DNA from: Metopolophium dirhodum
Lineage: Eukaryota; Arthropoda; Insecta; Hemiptera; Aphididae
Assembly (NCBI RefSeq): GCF_019925205.1
Contig: NC_083566.1
Coordinates: 21,328,001-21,392,000, forward strand
DNA length: 64,000 bases
Direction of reading: 5' to 3'
Positions 25,091 to 37,424 of this stretch are shown in pieces; position 1 is the first letter of the stretch, and every line of letters begins with the position of its first letter. Both the position numbers and the translations under genes were made by a program. The notes beneath the pieces were generated by a model. That model did no database searches. It worked only from the letters and a program-made list of their open reading frames with translations, and was not told the DNA's origin.

Positions 25091-25398
25091 TTTTTATATA
25101 CATTTTAAGCTTAAATTAGATATTTACAAATCGGATATTTAAACAAAAAATTATGATTTTAATTATTTTGTTATAGTTTAAAAATATTATTCGTAACTCG
25201 TAAGTATAGATATTTGAAACTTATAACGTATATTATATTATATTATTTTATACACACAATGAAATTTTCAATTACAATGTTTTCGGGAAAAATTATTTCA
25301 AACTACCGTATTACTATAATAGTATAATAAATTACTTTATTATTATATAATAACAATATATAAATATATGTATCATAAAATATACTTATAGTGGTATA
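25091..25398. other. AT-rich non-coding DNA
   Basis: No feature beyond simple AT-rich repeats (TATTA runs near 25220-25245). Confidence 0.5.
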
Positions 25399-25562
25399 GG
25401 CTGACACACAGTCTTACCGCACAGAATCATTTTTCGTATGCAATAATTTATTATTAAATTTAAAATGTACACATATTATAGTGATTTACTAAATTGCGAG
25501 GTACACTCGACACCTATTGTATACTGTACATCAGAGCGGTTACCTACTTTTCCTCTTTTTAA
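25399..25562 (-). repeat. Dispersed repeat family B, copy 3
   Basis: Minus-strand order of blocks: GTAACCGCTCTGATGTACAG, ATACAATAGGTGTCGAGTGT, ACCTCGCAATTTAGTAAATC, TGCATACGAAAAATGATTCT, CTGTGTGTCAGCC. A fairly complete copy. Confidence 0.75.
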
Positions 25563-26380
25563 AAATAGTTTTTCTCTATTATGAGACATGGGCAATATTT
25601 CATATTTTTTATGTCACATAAATGTACATCATGGGTATTGTATATTATGTTGTAGTGAAATAAAATATTCCCAACTTTGACTTACAATATTTGTAAAGGG
25701 GATCTGTGGTGGACATGGATATTTTAGCTAAACATACCAATCTTTTTTATCCATTCATACTGATCCGCCTAGTAATGCGATAGTACTTTTTAGAAAATTG
25801 AGTTGGATATAAGTTGTAATTATATCTACTTTAGAATATTGTATGGAAAACATAATACCGAACCATTTGAAAAAATATGATGGAATCCGGAATAAATATG
25901 ATTGCCATGTCATAATATTTATTTGCATTGTGCAGTAGGCAATGCTAAAAAAAACTAGAACATATTATATTGAAAAACGGCACTAGCGACTAGCTAGAAG
26001 GAAGGTTCTATTTTTTTTATAGCTACACATCTACAGCACTCCACATTATAATTTAGGTAGGTACCTACATAGTACATACTACATACACACACCACACACC
26101 GGTTATCGCGTATCGGCAGCGGGTTATATAGGTAGACAGTAAACACGCAGCACCGTATATTATACGAAAATAAGTTTTAGTCGTAAAGGTCGTGATCAAT
26201 ACCAAAAAGTAATTTAAAAATCTCATCCTTGGATCTATTAGCCGCCGGGCATTGAGCCTGTTCGCAACATTAAGCACAACACACCTGTAATATAGGTATA
26301 TATCCGTAATAATATAATAAGTATTATTATTGTACCTTCGCATCACCGTCGTTATAATAATATAATCGAGAGTTGCGAGA
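25563..26380. other. AT-rich non-coding DNA
   Basis: No supported gene. The 93-codon minus-strand frame at 26065-26346 shows no domain. GGTAGGTACCTAC-type sequence occurs at about 26056. Confidence 0.5.
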
Positions 26381-27720
26381 TTATAATAAGTAAATCACCG
26401 GCATCACCCTGTACATATAACGTATACCTACACACATAGAAATAAGAAGGACGTACAATCTATATAATACTCGGTATATATATGTATACTTTATACGTTA
26501 TAATATTATAGTATTAAAATCGGGTTTAATTACACACGCACCTTATGAAACACTGTATACTGCTATACGAGCCGATTATCATTATCGCCGTTATATTATT
26601 ATTATTTTTTTTTTTGTATTTTAATATAAGTATACCATACGCGCATATACCTATATTATGATAAGGTCGAACGCGCGCCGATGAGTCATCTCGTACACTC
26701 CGACACACGTACTACACTATAATATATATATAACATATTATATTTGTGTGCGTATAACGGCGGCAGCAGCAGGTGTGCATGAGGCGACAATAGGTCTGGC
26801 CGGGTTCGTTCTCGCGCTGCTTTATTATTATTATTATTATTATCATTATGTATTATTATTTTTTATTGCCACCGCCGACCAATTCAACGTCATTTTTGCT
26901 ACTGATGTTGATGATGATGCTGCGTAGAATGACGGCGGTGATGTGGTCGAAGAAACTCCGTCTTAAGAAATTGCACACACACACAAACATTCACCCCATC
27001 TGCACAACCAACGTCGTCGTCGTCGTCATCGGTATTGAAATTTGTGAGCGAGCGCACACTCATACACACACACTACACATTGACTAGAGAATATTTTATA
27101 AGACGCGAATACGGATATTATATAGTATACAAAAAAAAAAAACAGCTGGTGTCTTGAGTCGTTCTCACGGTTTATGCGTATTTATTATTTGACGAGGATG
27201 AAAAAAAAACCGACCGTTTTGCCTTGCACGCGATTAGGGGATGTATAATATTATGTGACGACTGCCGATCGAACATGTAAAATATTCTACGCAATATATT
27301 ATATTATTGTTCTATAGCAGCTCTGCATGAAGACATGTATAGTGTTGTTAGATATATAATAATACAATATAATATATTATTATTAATAGTAATAAATAAT
27401 AACGACAAAATTTCTCTACAATTTCTATATGAGACATTTTCTTACGTAATAATAGATCGTTGACCGCCACCACTGTACTTATAGGTGTACTATATAGTAC
27501 CTATATATACTTCACATTTCTCTTCGTCTTCCTTCCTGTACGTGTCATTACGCACGCACTGTCAAGCACATACGCTCGAACGTCTCGTTGTTTTCGTTCC
27601 GTCGTATCGTCATTAACGCGAACATTTTGGTCAAACTCGACTCGACGTATACACACGTACAATTTTACGCGTTGGTTATACGCAATGCAGTAATCTGCAA
27701 TTCTCCGCATTATATTATCT
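26381..27720. other. Second CpG-richer belt
   Basis: Patches at 26660-26710, 26750-26830, 26920-27080 and 27520-27670 are CpG-rich and include (ATT)n at 26822-26842, GTCGTCGTCGTCGTC at about 27014 and CA-rich runs. Short open frames here are repeat-driven. It may belong to the same regulatory domain as 22.1-24.4 kb; no exon can be proven. Confidence 0.35.
26822..26842. repeat. (ATT)n microsatellite
   Basis: Seven ATT units. Confidence 0.85.
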
Positions 27721-28731
27721 ATTGTCTATTTCACGCACGATTTGTGTAACATCTTACGAATTTAATGATATAATATTAGTTATTAGTACTTATTACTGTA
27801 CATAGAATAATATATTATTATGAATATTCCTTGAAATAGTACAGAAAATAAAATCGCCGATTTTTCTCCTATGACCTGCTCGGTAAGACACGATAGCGAC
27901 GACGTTAAAACAAACCCAGCGAGTGTATTGCAATTTGGTGACGCTCGAATTGCCTCCCAAATTTAAGTAGGTGACCTTTTTTCACTCGAATTGCCTCCCA
28001 TAGCATATACCTAGATATAAATTATAGATATAATATATATATATTAATACATCGTTAGTTGTACGTGTACAGTAAATTATTACATCGATATCCGTAATCC
28101 GTAATATTCAAAAATATAATTTTTTTAAGACATACAGGCATACAGTATTTTTGAATGCAATAATGTTGTCAGTTATCTGATTATCAGTTAAAGATAAGTC
28201 CATCATTACCAGTCCAACATATAGTCAGCTTCGTTTGCGCTACTGTTATAGTTGCCATAAATAACACGTTTATATACGTATAGGTACATAGTTTTATAAA
28301 AATTAACGGTATTAATGAAAAAGGCACAACAATTTTAATTTGGGATGGATTTAAGTTTGGATTTGATAATATATGTAGTACACATGAGCTCGAGTATTAT
28401 ACAAATTTAGTATCATATAGGTATAGGAAAAATATTCGTATTTATATTATATAAATATAATTACGTTCCACGGGTATAATACATTCTATGTTGTGTAAGA
28501 GAAAGAGATCATAAATTAATAATGCTGCAAGCTGTGTGTATAGTTTATATACTTACTGACGAATTAAATCATTTTCCGACACGTGCTTCCACGAGGAAAA
28601 AATAATAATGGATTCAGATAAGGCATTAGAATTAGTGATTAGTAATTAACATAATGTATTGCGTCTAATTTTATTGAGAAATGCTTTTATGATTATTGAT
28701 TGGTTGTATATGTACCTACTTGTATAAATAT
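27721..28731. other. AT-rich non-coding DNA with a short direct repeat
   Basis: CTCGAATTGCCTCCCA occurs at 27944-27959 and again at 27985-28000, each close to a GGTGAC. Nothing else is gene-like. Confidence 0.6.
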
Positions 28732-28841
28732 TTAAAAAGCGTATTTAATATTTTAATTTGTGATTTTTAAACTGATATTTGTGCTGTTAAAAAGCGTATT
28801 TAATATTTTAATTTGTGATTTTTAAACTGATATTTGTGCTG
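28732..28841. repeat. Perfect 55-bp tandem duplication
   Basis: 28732-28786 and 28787-28841 are identical over 55 bases (each begins TTAAAAAGCG and ends TTTGTGCTG). The lack of any difference suggests a recent duplication, or an assembly artefact. Confidence 0.93.
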
Positions 28842-30873
28842 TATTATACGCATTATAAATGGGAAATGTTCGTCGTTGATTTTTCACAATATATGGACGC
28901 GTGTGGACTGAGATAAGAAAATTATAACATCAGAAATATTTTATTACAGCAGATGTGCCTCTTTTAGACGGATCAAAGCGAATAAAATATGACGCGAACC
29001 TACGCACCTACCTGATATTATATAATTACAGCATGACCTATGTAATAATATGAAGTAATATAATATATGATATTTAAATTCGGTAGGAATGTCATTATTT
29101 ATGAACATACATACCACACGGTTTTGTGTACCGTAAATACGACGGGAATATGCGATATACTTACGCATATATTTTTCCTACGCATATTTTATAAATATTT
29201 TAGACTTCCCGGAAAATTATACACCTGATGTTTTTTGGATGGTGGTCGAGCGAGGATCGCAGTGTGAGAGTGCTCTAAATTAGATTTTTTACGTAAAAAA
29301 TTCTTCCGTTTCCGGGCTTAGTGGTGTGCCGCATTTAAACGAGCCAAAAGCCACGAAAAACACTATGCGCGTTCACAGTCGCTGCTGGCGATTTTTCAGA
29401 GACTATTATATTATTACGTATGTATCGATTATTAGTCATTTTTTTAATCGCACGCGAATGTCATTGTTTATGAAAAAGTATAAGTCTTCCAAGTTCCGAC
29501 AATGGCTAACATGACCGTAAAGAGGATCGAATGTTATTGTGAATTTTCCATTTGTAGTCGATGTTCTTTATGTGTCGAGTAAAATTGTTTGCTAAATGTC
29601 TGTACAAATGTCAAACGTGTTAACATTTGTACATAATAATATATATTAATATATTATGTTTTGGGAAACGATTTTGGGTTGAAACGAAACGCTGTGTGAA
29701 TCCACCGCAGCAATATACAATCCAATGCAGTCTGTGCGGTTGCAACAGGTCAGTGCGAGAATTAAATATCATTCGATACATAGGTAGATTAGTGTTTACA
29801 AAAGTGTGCGTACCTATATACCCTTCAGTACCTACACGCTGTGTCGTTTCGAATGTCTCCAAGTATTACCGGAACACAAGAATACTTGTATTAATTGTGA
29901 GCGTTGCGGTGCAGATGTGCGCACAGGTAGGTTTTTTGATAGTTCGTATTTGGTAAATCGTTAAATATTATATTATTACTACGTACAGGTACAATAGCGA
30001 TGATACATAATAATATTACATTATTATATAATATATAGGTAACAATATTTCCGGTTTCGAAGAAAAAATAATGGGCTAAAACGATGAAAAGACGTGACCC
30101 AGAACAGGTATCGGTATTCGGTATTTTCGGTACGTAAAGCCATAAGGTACTATTCCGATTCTCGCGGCCGTTTATTGTACGACAATGGGGTCAAGTGTTC
30201 AAAAATGAAGACGTGTACCTACGAATAAAAAGTATTCAAAAATACACATGTTCATATTATGTTTATATTCACGAATTTCTGTTCGAATGCATTTTTATCC
30301 GAAAACTTGACTATACTTACAATGATATTATGAATATCTTAAATATCGATAACTTTAATTTACCTATAGGTACGTAATAATACGTTCAGTTTCGATTCAA
30401 AAACTTTCCAGATTACTTCAAAATGACCTCCAAACAGACACTCATGCATATCTCCTTAGTTGCGTTAAAACAACAAAATTGTTTTCTACTTTCATCGTTC
30501 CAATATGCACCACACAACATGCTTCTAATCACCATTGTAGGGACTAAGGATTATGCTCATTGATCATTTGAAAACAACACGCTGAATGCATTAGAGTAAT
30601 AGATAATACCTAGTTCTATAGTAAGATATAAGAATAATACATTAAATAATATTTTTAGAGTCATATTTTAGAAGCAACATTTTTAAGGGGATCGGTGGCG
30701 GGCAGTTTTTAAGGAGTTCAAAATAGGGTCTGGTAAATGTGTGCGTAGTATATGATCATTCGTGTGTGTGACAGAGTGTAAAAGAAATAGCGGAGAGCTC
30801 CCACACGCGAATGTTTAACGTTCGAATATTCCGAAATTTCAAAATAATCAAACTAAATTTATAGTTATTTGGC
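28842..30873. other. AT-rich non-coding DNA
   Basis: The 109-codon plus-strand frame at 29627-29956 has no recognisable domain and overlaps an 80-codon frame on the other strand; I do not call it. No other feature. Confidence 0.5.
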
Positions 30874-30892
30874 GGGGGGGGGGGGGGGGGGG
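30874..30892. repeat. 19-base G homopolymer
   Basis: Nineteen consecutive G in AT-rich surroundings. Runs this long are unstable and often mis-sized in sequencing. Confidence 0.9.
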
Positions 30893-32748
30893 CAAAAATG
30901 AGAAAAGAGGACTGACCGATCTCAAGTAGACATAATCACGAATTTAAATGATGAGCAAAAAATTGGTATGCTTTGAATAAAATAACTGACATTTTCTTTG
31001 TATTTAATATTTATAATTAAAAAGAAATGTTTTTTATCGTTATTATTTTTACTTATAATTTCAAAAGTATACTTAAATGTGCATTTTTTAAACAAAATAT
31101 AATTAACAATTATTCGAATGAATAATTATTATTTATATTTTCGAACACTTTTTATCTGTACACATTTCATTTGAACACTTAAATTTTAACAGATAATCCC
31201 TCCCCCATTGTACACGTCATGTACCTATGATCTATATCTAATCTATTGAAAATATAAGCGAACTCTACAGCATTGTATCAAGCGCGTGGCATATTATCAT
31301 ATTATTATATTCTGCTAATGCCGCTAATGCGTTATAATATTATGTGTTTCCGTATTTCGTATTATAATACTATGGTATAATATAAGTGTATTGTGTACCG
31401 ATGTCATGACTCTGGAACACCTGTCGTATTGAATTAAAAATCAGAAATTTGTGTGTTTCGCTAGACTAATTTTAACCTCGTCGCGTTTTCACTGTTTGTA
31501 CTTAGAACCCATAAAGGTATATAATATAATATTATATTGTTGGTATTTAAAACACACGCTTTAACGTAAATCTTTATTGAATGACGACTGACTAGGGCCC
31601 ATAACAGTTTATTTTTTTTCCACACATGTAATAATATCATATGAAACTATCGCAGCACCAATGCACCATATGCCTACAAAAAGTACGTCTGTCGTCTAGA
31701 TATAGAAAATATTATAATAATATTATATAAATTATATAGATAATAATATAGATACATAGAGAGCGCATATCCAACTGCAAAACAAACCTTAAGGGTTGAA
31801 TACTAAAAGATAAAGAGAGGTAGGTATGTACACTCGTCTCGTTCAGACTCTTCTTTGCTTATGAGATGGTCTTGTTGTCTTAAATTAGAAAAATTGATGA
31901 ACCAACGTATATTTTGAATGCAATAATGGCCATTATCTATATGCGAAAAGTATGTCAGCAATATAATTACTGTCACATGCTAGGACGAGCGATAACGCCA
32001 CACGAAACCGACCGAACAAAATTAAAAAACTTCCATCCGTCGATGTTTCGAATCGTATATATTATATTATTATTATATTGTCGTCGGTAAAAAATAATTA
32101 AAGCTGAGTCCCGGATAGATTAAATCGTACCGATAGCGATAGGTATGTGTTATTGTGACTTAAATTACTAACGAATAATATATAATATATATATATAATG
32201 CGTAAGTCGTACATATACATAATATAGACGACGACTGTTTTCATTCGGTTGTGCTCGTGACGTGGGTGTCGGTGCAGTGGCGGCAGGAGGTCTACATGTA
32301 TAATATTATTATGTGCTGTTGCACGGATAAAACAAATTATCATGGAATTTTTAAAATTAAATAAAATAAGAATTAAGAGTTACGACTGAGAAAATGTCTT
32401 AATAATTACTCGAGGCCGGAAGTCGACGTACATATTAGTGTATATATACTTCCTCAGTAAAAATAAGACTGTAAAAAATACACTTAAATCCCCACAGAGT
32501 AACCTTAAATACGTGTAAAAGAAATCGCTGGAAATATAAAACATATTGGCCAAATAATCTAATTTTTTTGCTTAAATTTCACGAGAATTATATATAAAAC
32601 ATGCGTGTGTTTGGATTAATTTGACATAAAAAAAAGCAACGACCTCATCTTAGGATTCAAATGTTTTTCGAATATAAAAACTATATGTTAACTCATACTA
32701 TAGTAATTGCAAAAGTCTGTGTGTTTCAAGTTTCAACTGACTTCATAT
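30893..32748. other. AT-rich non-coding DNA
   Basis: No gene. CAGTGGCGGCAGG at 32275 resembles a hAT end, but I find no partner. Confidence 0.5.
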
Positions 32749-32930
32749 TATAAGCGCAACTATAGGGATACAATTCTGGGGGGGGGGGGAGCTACAGCCC
32801 ACCAGCTAACAAAACTATTAATTTTAAACATCCCATGGCCCATAGGTGGATTATATCTAAATCAATAGGGAATATTTTTGGGGAGCTAAATCTTAGTCAG
32901 GGGGGGCTAAGCCCCCTAGTTGTGCCACTG
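32749..32930. mobile_element. Small eroded hAT-like element (about 182 bp)
   Basis: The reversed right end reads CAGTGGCACAACTAGGGGGC, followed by TTAGCCCCCCTGA. The left end is degraded (TATAAGCGCAACTATAGGGA) but aligns base for base over CGCAACTA. The interior has a 12-base G run (32778-32789) and the GGGGCTAAGCCCC-type palindrome typical of this group. Flanks share only TCATA. Confidence 0.55.
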
Positions 32931-35226
32931 ATCATAGAGTCACTGAATTTCGTTATTTTTTTTCCGCTACATTAAAAGTAAACTTACTTATGCTTATGGC
33001 ATCAGATTTCGGTTGCGTTAAATAGGTGACTCACGTCAGCTTCATAAATAATTTTAAAATATTACAAATTTATACGCTACCGTGTTTGTAGGTATATGCG
33101 TTTCGTATTATGTAGGAACGTATAAATTATCCATAGGACGTATATCCGTCGACGATAGTTTAATATATTATAATCGTAGATCTAGAGAATCTTTAAAGGC
33201 TCCCGTGTGGCCGTGTATATTAGGTCAAACTGAACATTACTGCGATTTATCAAATTCACCGCGAGATACATTCTAATCACCAGTAGATCATACACATTTA
33301 GGTATTTACATAATATGGCTTTGCAATACACATAGTCTGAGAACCACTGCCTTATAATATCTGACAGGAAGGACACATTTCCCCCCAAACAAAATATGTA
33401 GATAACAGGGAAAATAAAAATCCATTTCGAATACTTAAGTATAACTGAATGAAGCATTAGTACTTCAGGTGATTGGTTCTACAAGTGTGAGGGGACGTTT
33501 GACGTTTGTCTATACCACACGATGGCGGAAAATGATTTGTATACCTATATATTATTATTATACATTATAATATATAATGGGTGATATATATAGGACATGA
33601 GCCTTAATATGTCTGAAGATAATACGTGTTATCGAAAATTGTAGGTAGGTACATACAGTTTTGATTGTGGTCATCTCAACAGTTAACATTGATAAGTGAT
33701 AAGTGATAAATCCAGTTAAATTAAAAAAACAAATTTATTTTTTAATTAGTAGGTATAGTTGCATTTAATATAATTAAATTAAATACTAATTATAAATACT
33801 GTATTATTGTAACAATATTGGTTTTGAACAATAATTAATTTTGTGTGCATAAATATAATAATCTAAGAGTCAGAAGTCCTAAAACAAAATTACGTTAAAT
33901 AAATGTTTTCTTTTCAAATATATTATAGGTAATATTCATTATTTTCAATTGATAAAATATATATGAGAAGTAGGGGTTCACCCATAAGCCACTGCTGTAA
34001 GTACACGTAACCAGTGTGGTATAACGTACCTATATTATTTTCGAACATATTATTATACCGTATTATATATGTGGTGCACTGTTATCCACGTGTATAATGT
34101 CATAGATAATAATATTATTATCTATGCATGAGCCATGACCTTTGACTTCCGTTCGGCCGCAACTTACAGCAGCCCGACATGAGCTGACAATATGTATGGG
34201 TGACTGGGAGTAGGAGAGTCCAAGCTTTAAGCGATTGCCGACACCGAAGTCCGGCACAATTCGTACCCCCTCCCCCTCCTATCATTGCAACTGTATAGAT
34301 TAATTCGGCTGTATAAATCGAGTGCGAATTCTTCGGTTACTACACAATATTTTTCATGGTCTAATATTATACGGTTTTATTTTAGAACGTCAAACGAACA
34401 AATCCCAAATTGAAATCATAGTACCGCATATCACATAAAAACGTGAACGATAATATTATATAGATGATACTATAATAAATCGAAGCACGTGGTATCTATA
34501 TTACTTTCTAGCCTACTGTGTGCGTAAAAACTCTGCAGGTTTTTGTCTATGACCATTGTTACCGATACTTACCTACGATGAATCATACGCGTAGATTGAA
34601 CAGGTGCAACAATTATGATTACTCATTCGGTAAAGTAAACCATATTTTGTAAACACGGTCGGTACACTTTTTTGTTGGTTTATTTTTTTTTTTAAACGCT
34701 GTTCGACTGTGCACATACTTTATAACATATAAGTACGACATTATACACCATACACGTGTATAGAGAAATTCCCTGTATAATAATTTCCGTCGGAAACGGC
34801 ACGGCGCTTGATGGTCCACGGCGAGACGTGGCGTTAGGCTCCGACGAGAATATTGAAACCGTGTGCAGGAACTGATAATACATGATGATTAGTCCGGAAC
34901 ATTATCGATATTCCGATTTCGTACCTATAGTTGGCTGGCTATATAACCATATCCGGACTTGTACACAAACGTAATTCCGAAAACTAAAATTGTAGGCATA
35001 AACATAAAATACCTAGGCAAGTATAGGTACCTAGTCATTTGGGTACCGGGTATGATGTCGGTATGAAATGGGTCCAATGGGTCCATATTACTCAAAAAAT
35101 GAGATACAGTTTTCCTCAACTGTCTATTTGCCTCCACAGAAAGATATTAGTTTCCATTTTCCTCCAAATATTAAAATTTAGAGTATTTAGTCGATATTTT
35201 ACCCTGTTAGCACTTTAAGCTCTTAT
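32931..35226. other. AT-rich non-coding DNA
   Basis: No supported gene; frames of 63-91 codons show no motif. CACCCATAAGCCACTG, ending at 33994, could be the right end of a hAT-like element, but no left end was found. Confidence 0.5.
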
Positions 35227-35846
35227 ATGTCCGTACCTATGCATAGTCAATTTGTGTGTCACATAAGGGTAGGCGGGAAAAAAGCCCAGAAATATAAATA
35301 TTAAATATAAATGTGAACACATGTCTACTCATAATTAGTAATTACCACATACCTATGACAAAACATAATAATATATTAAAAATTATAATGAAAATAAAAT
35401 AAAAATATAAATATGAACACAATTATATGTATACGTCATGATATATTGTGTTATAACTTATAACTTATAAGTTATAAGTAAAAAACCTTAAGTCTTAGGT
35501 ACATACATACTAAAATATTATCTGTTATTTAAATATATTACACTACCACCTATAGTTTTTATTAACTTATTATATTATTATTTATATAGTAAAGTTGTGT
35601 AATTTTTGTATACATTTTAGTATGTTTAGTATGTTTTTTGACTTATAACTTACTTATAGTAGTATCTATACCTATACCTAAAACTGATATTTTTTTACTT
35701 TTAACTCATAAGTTAGTTATGACACAATATATCATGACGTATACATAATATTGTATTCATATTTATATTTCTGGACTTTTTTTTCGTGGGATTTTTTTCC
35801 GCGATTCCTCATAATTTACATATAAATTGACTATGCATACGGACAT
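35227..35846. mobile_element. Long foldback element FB-4 (about 620 bp)
   Basis: The outer arms ATGTCCGTACCTATGCATAG, TCAATTT (35227 on) and AAATTGACTATGCATACGGACAT (to 35846) are inverted. Matching continues inward through CGGGAAAAAAG/CTTTTTTTTCGTGGG, ATATAAATAT, and TATACGTCATGATATATTGT (about 35430) against ACACAATATATCATGACGTA (about 35724). A perfect 24-bp palindrome, ACTTATAACTTATAAGTTAT plus AAGT, lies at about 35457. No coding capacity; the target duplication is unclear. Confidence 0.8.
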
Positions 35847-36035
35847 TATTTTTACTTATTCATTTTATTTATGTTAAACATAATTTGACAAAAATATAAC
35901 AATTGTAAGAAAAAATAATTGTTAGGTACATAATAAATCAAAGAAAATTCTTTTTTTTGTTTCTATAGTATTATGACTTAAAATTAGGTATATTTATTGG
36001 GATTATATATAATATATATTATATTGAATATACTC
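35847..36035. other. Spacer between two foldback elements
   Basis: About 190 bp of AT-rich sequence with no feature. Confidence 0.5.
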
Positions 36036-36463
36036 TTAAAGGGATTCGATACCGTGATTTTCTGTTTTTGTCCAACACACGCGGGGCATGATATCTTAGA
36101 CGTGTTTTTTGCCAAACATTACAATTGATATATTGAAGCGATAAGAATTCTGAAAACAGATTTGAATTTATCGTCAAGTCTACTTGAAATCGACTTTCCC
36201 AGATGTTTCATAGTATACCCCAAATTCCTAAAAATGTCATGTTAAAAATTGTCGTATTTTAATTTTTGGAGAAGTTAAAATCAAAAAATCAAAAATGTGG
36301 GAAAGTCGATTTCAAATAGACTTGACGACAAATTCAAATCTGTTTTTAGAATTCTTATTTCTTCATTAGATCAATTGGTATGTTTGGCAAAGAACCAGTC
36401 TAAAATCCTATGCCACGTGTGTGTTAGACAAAAACAGAAAATCACGGTATCGAATCTCCTTAA
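36036..36463. mobile_element. Foldback MITE FB-5 (36040-36459), TTAA on both sides
   Basis: Both flanks are TTAA (36036-36039 and 36460-36463). The left end GGGATTCGATACCGTGATTT and the reversed right end GGAGATTCGATACCGTGATT begin arms of about 165 bp each, with high identity through TCTGTTTTTGTC, CAACACACG and GTCAAGTCTA..GAAATCGACTTTCCC. A loop of about 90 bp (36212-36298) separates them. A 63-codon open frame (36297-36488) is the right arm read through and is not a gene. The exact TTAA flanks support a piggyBac-type target preference. Confidence 0.9.
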
Positions 36464-36950
36464 TTCCTTATTGGAGGTAGATAGGTAGAAAGTGATTTAT
36501 TTCAAATCTAATTATTTAAATTCTGTAACTTTTTGATTGTTGATTTACACATCGACTGATTATAATATAGGCAATATCATATTTATTATATTATATTATA
36601 TTATAGTAATATAACTAATGAGTTATGACTAATATATTATCAATGGCAATAAGCACCATTACACCTACATATACTATTTACATAATAATATGCCATATCA
36701 AAATATGAAATGTAATATACTTTTGTACTAATATATAATTTATGAGATAAAAAAAATATATTTTGAAAACTAAAAGTTGAATAATTATACCTTATAAGTC
36801 CCACAATGAACTTCGAAAGCAATTTTTACAATTTAGTGATTAGATGCAAAGTAAAACAATGTTTAGTATTTTGGTTGTTATTTCTATCATATTTAATTGC
36901 AATAAAATTAAAACTATTAGCTGGTTATATAGAAAGAAAAAAGAAGAAAA
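36464..36950. other. AT-rich non-coding DNA
   Basis: A TATTA pentanucleotide run is at 36583-36605; nothing else. Confidence 0.55.
36583..36605. repeat. (TATTA)n microsatellite
   Basis: Four to five units of TATTA. Confidence 0.75.
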
Positions 36951-37310
36951 TGTAGCTAATCATTAGCTTTTGTTTGGTGCTGATTTAAAAGTTCTAGGAC
37001 AAAGTGGGTGGGCCAACTTCACAAGTTCAAAAGTTTATAGCGGCCGCCTGATGGACTTGCAAATTTCAAAAAGGGGCTTTCAAATACTTGCTAATCATTA
37101 GCTTTCGTTTGATACAGATTTCGAAGTTCTCGGTCAAAATGGGTAGGCTACGTAAAGTTGGCCCATCTTTACATTTTTTGGATTCACGGTGAAAGTTTGG
37201 ACTTGCAAATTCTAAAAATAGACTTGCAAATACTTGCAAATAACTTGAAAAATAATGATAAGATTTAATAGAAATTGAAGTACTTAGGTGGGCCAACTTC
37301 ACGAACGTGT
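36951..37310. repeat. Degenerate internal repeat, period about 135 bp
   Basis: GCTAATCATTAGCTTT, followed by GTTTGG/AT..GATTT..AAGTTCT..G and AATGGGT/AGTGGGT, occurs at 36955 and again at 37090. GGGCCAACTTCAC occurs at about 37010 and about 37291, and inverted (GTTGGCCCA) at about 37157. GACTTGCAAATT occurs at about 37054, 37200 and 37221. Looks like part of an unclassified mobile element. Confidence 0.65.
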
Positions 37311-37424
37311 ATCTATTCTTATCTAGTTTTGTGGAAACTACAGTTGGGGAGTTGGATAAAGGCATACGGATTTTTGAGGAAATATAGACTCGTCACTGAA
37401 ACGATGCTATATTTATATGACACA

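Noticed and set aside
29627..29956. 109-codon plus-strand frame with a CxxC-like pair
   Set aside because: A single CSLCGC is not enough for a zinc-binding call, and an 80-codon frame opposes it.
32275..32290. hAT left end CAGTGGCGGCAGG
   Set aside because: No inverted partner or target duplication found.
33960..33994. hAT right end ...CATAAGCCACTG
   Set aside because: No left end or target duplication found, so not called as an element.
36297..36488. 63-codon plus-strand frame
   Set aside because: It is the right arm of foldback FB-5 read in one frame.
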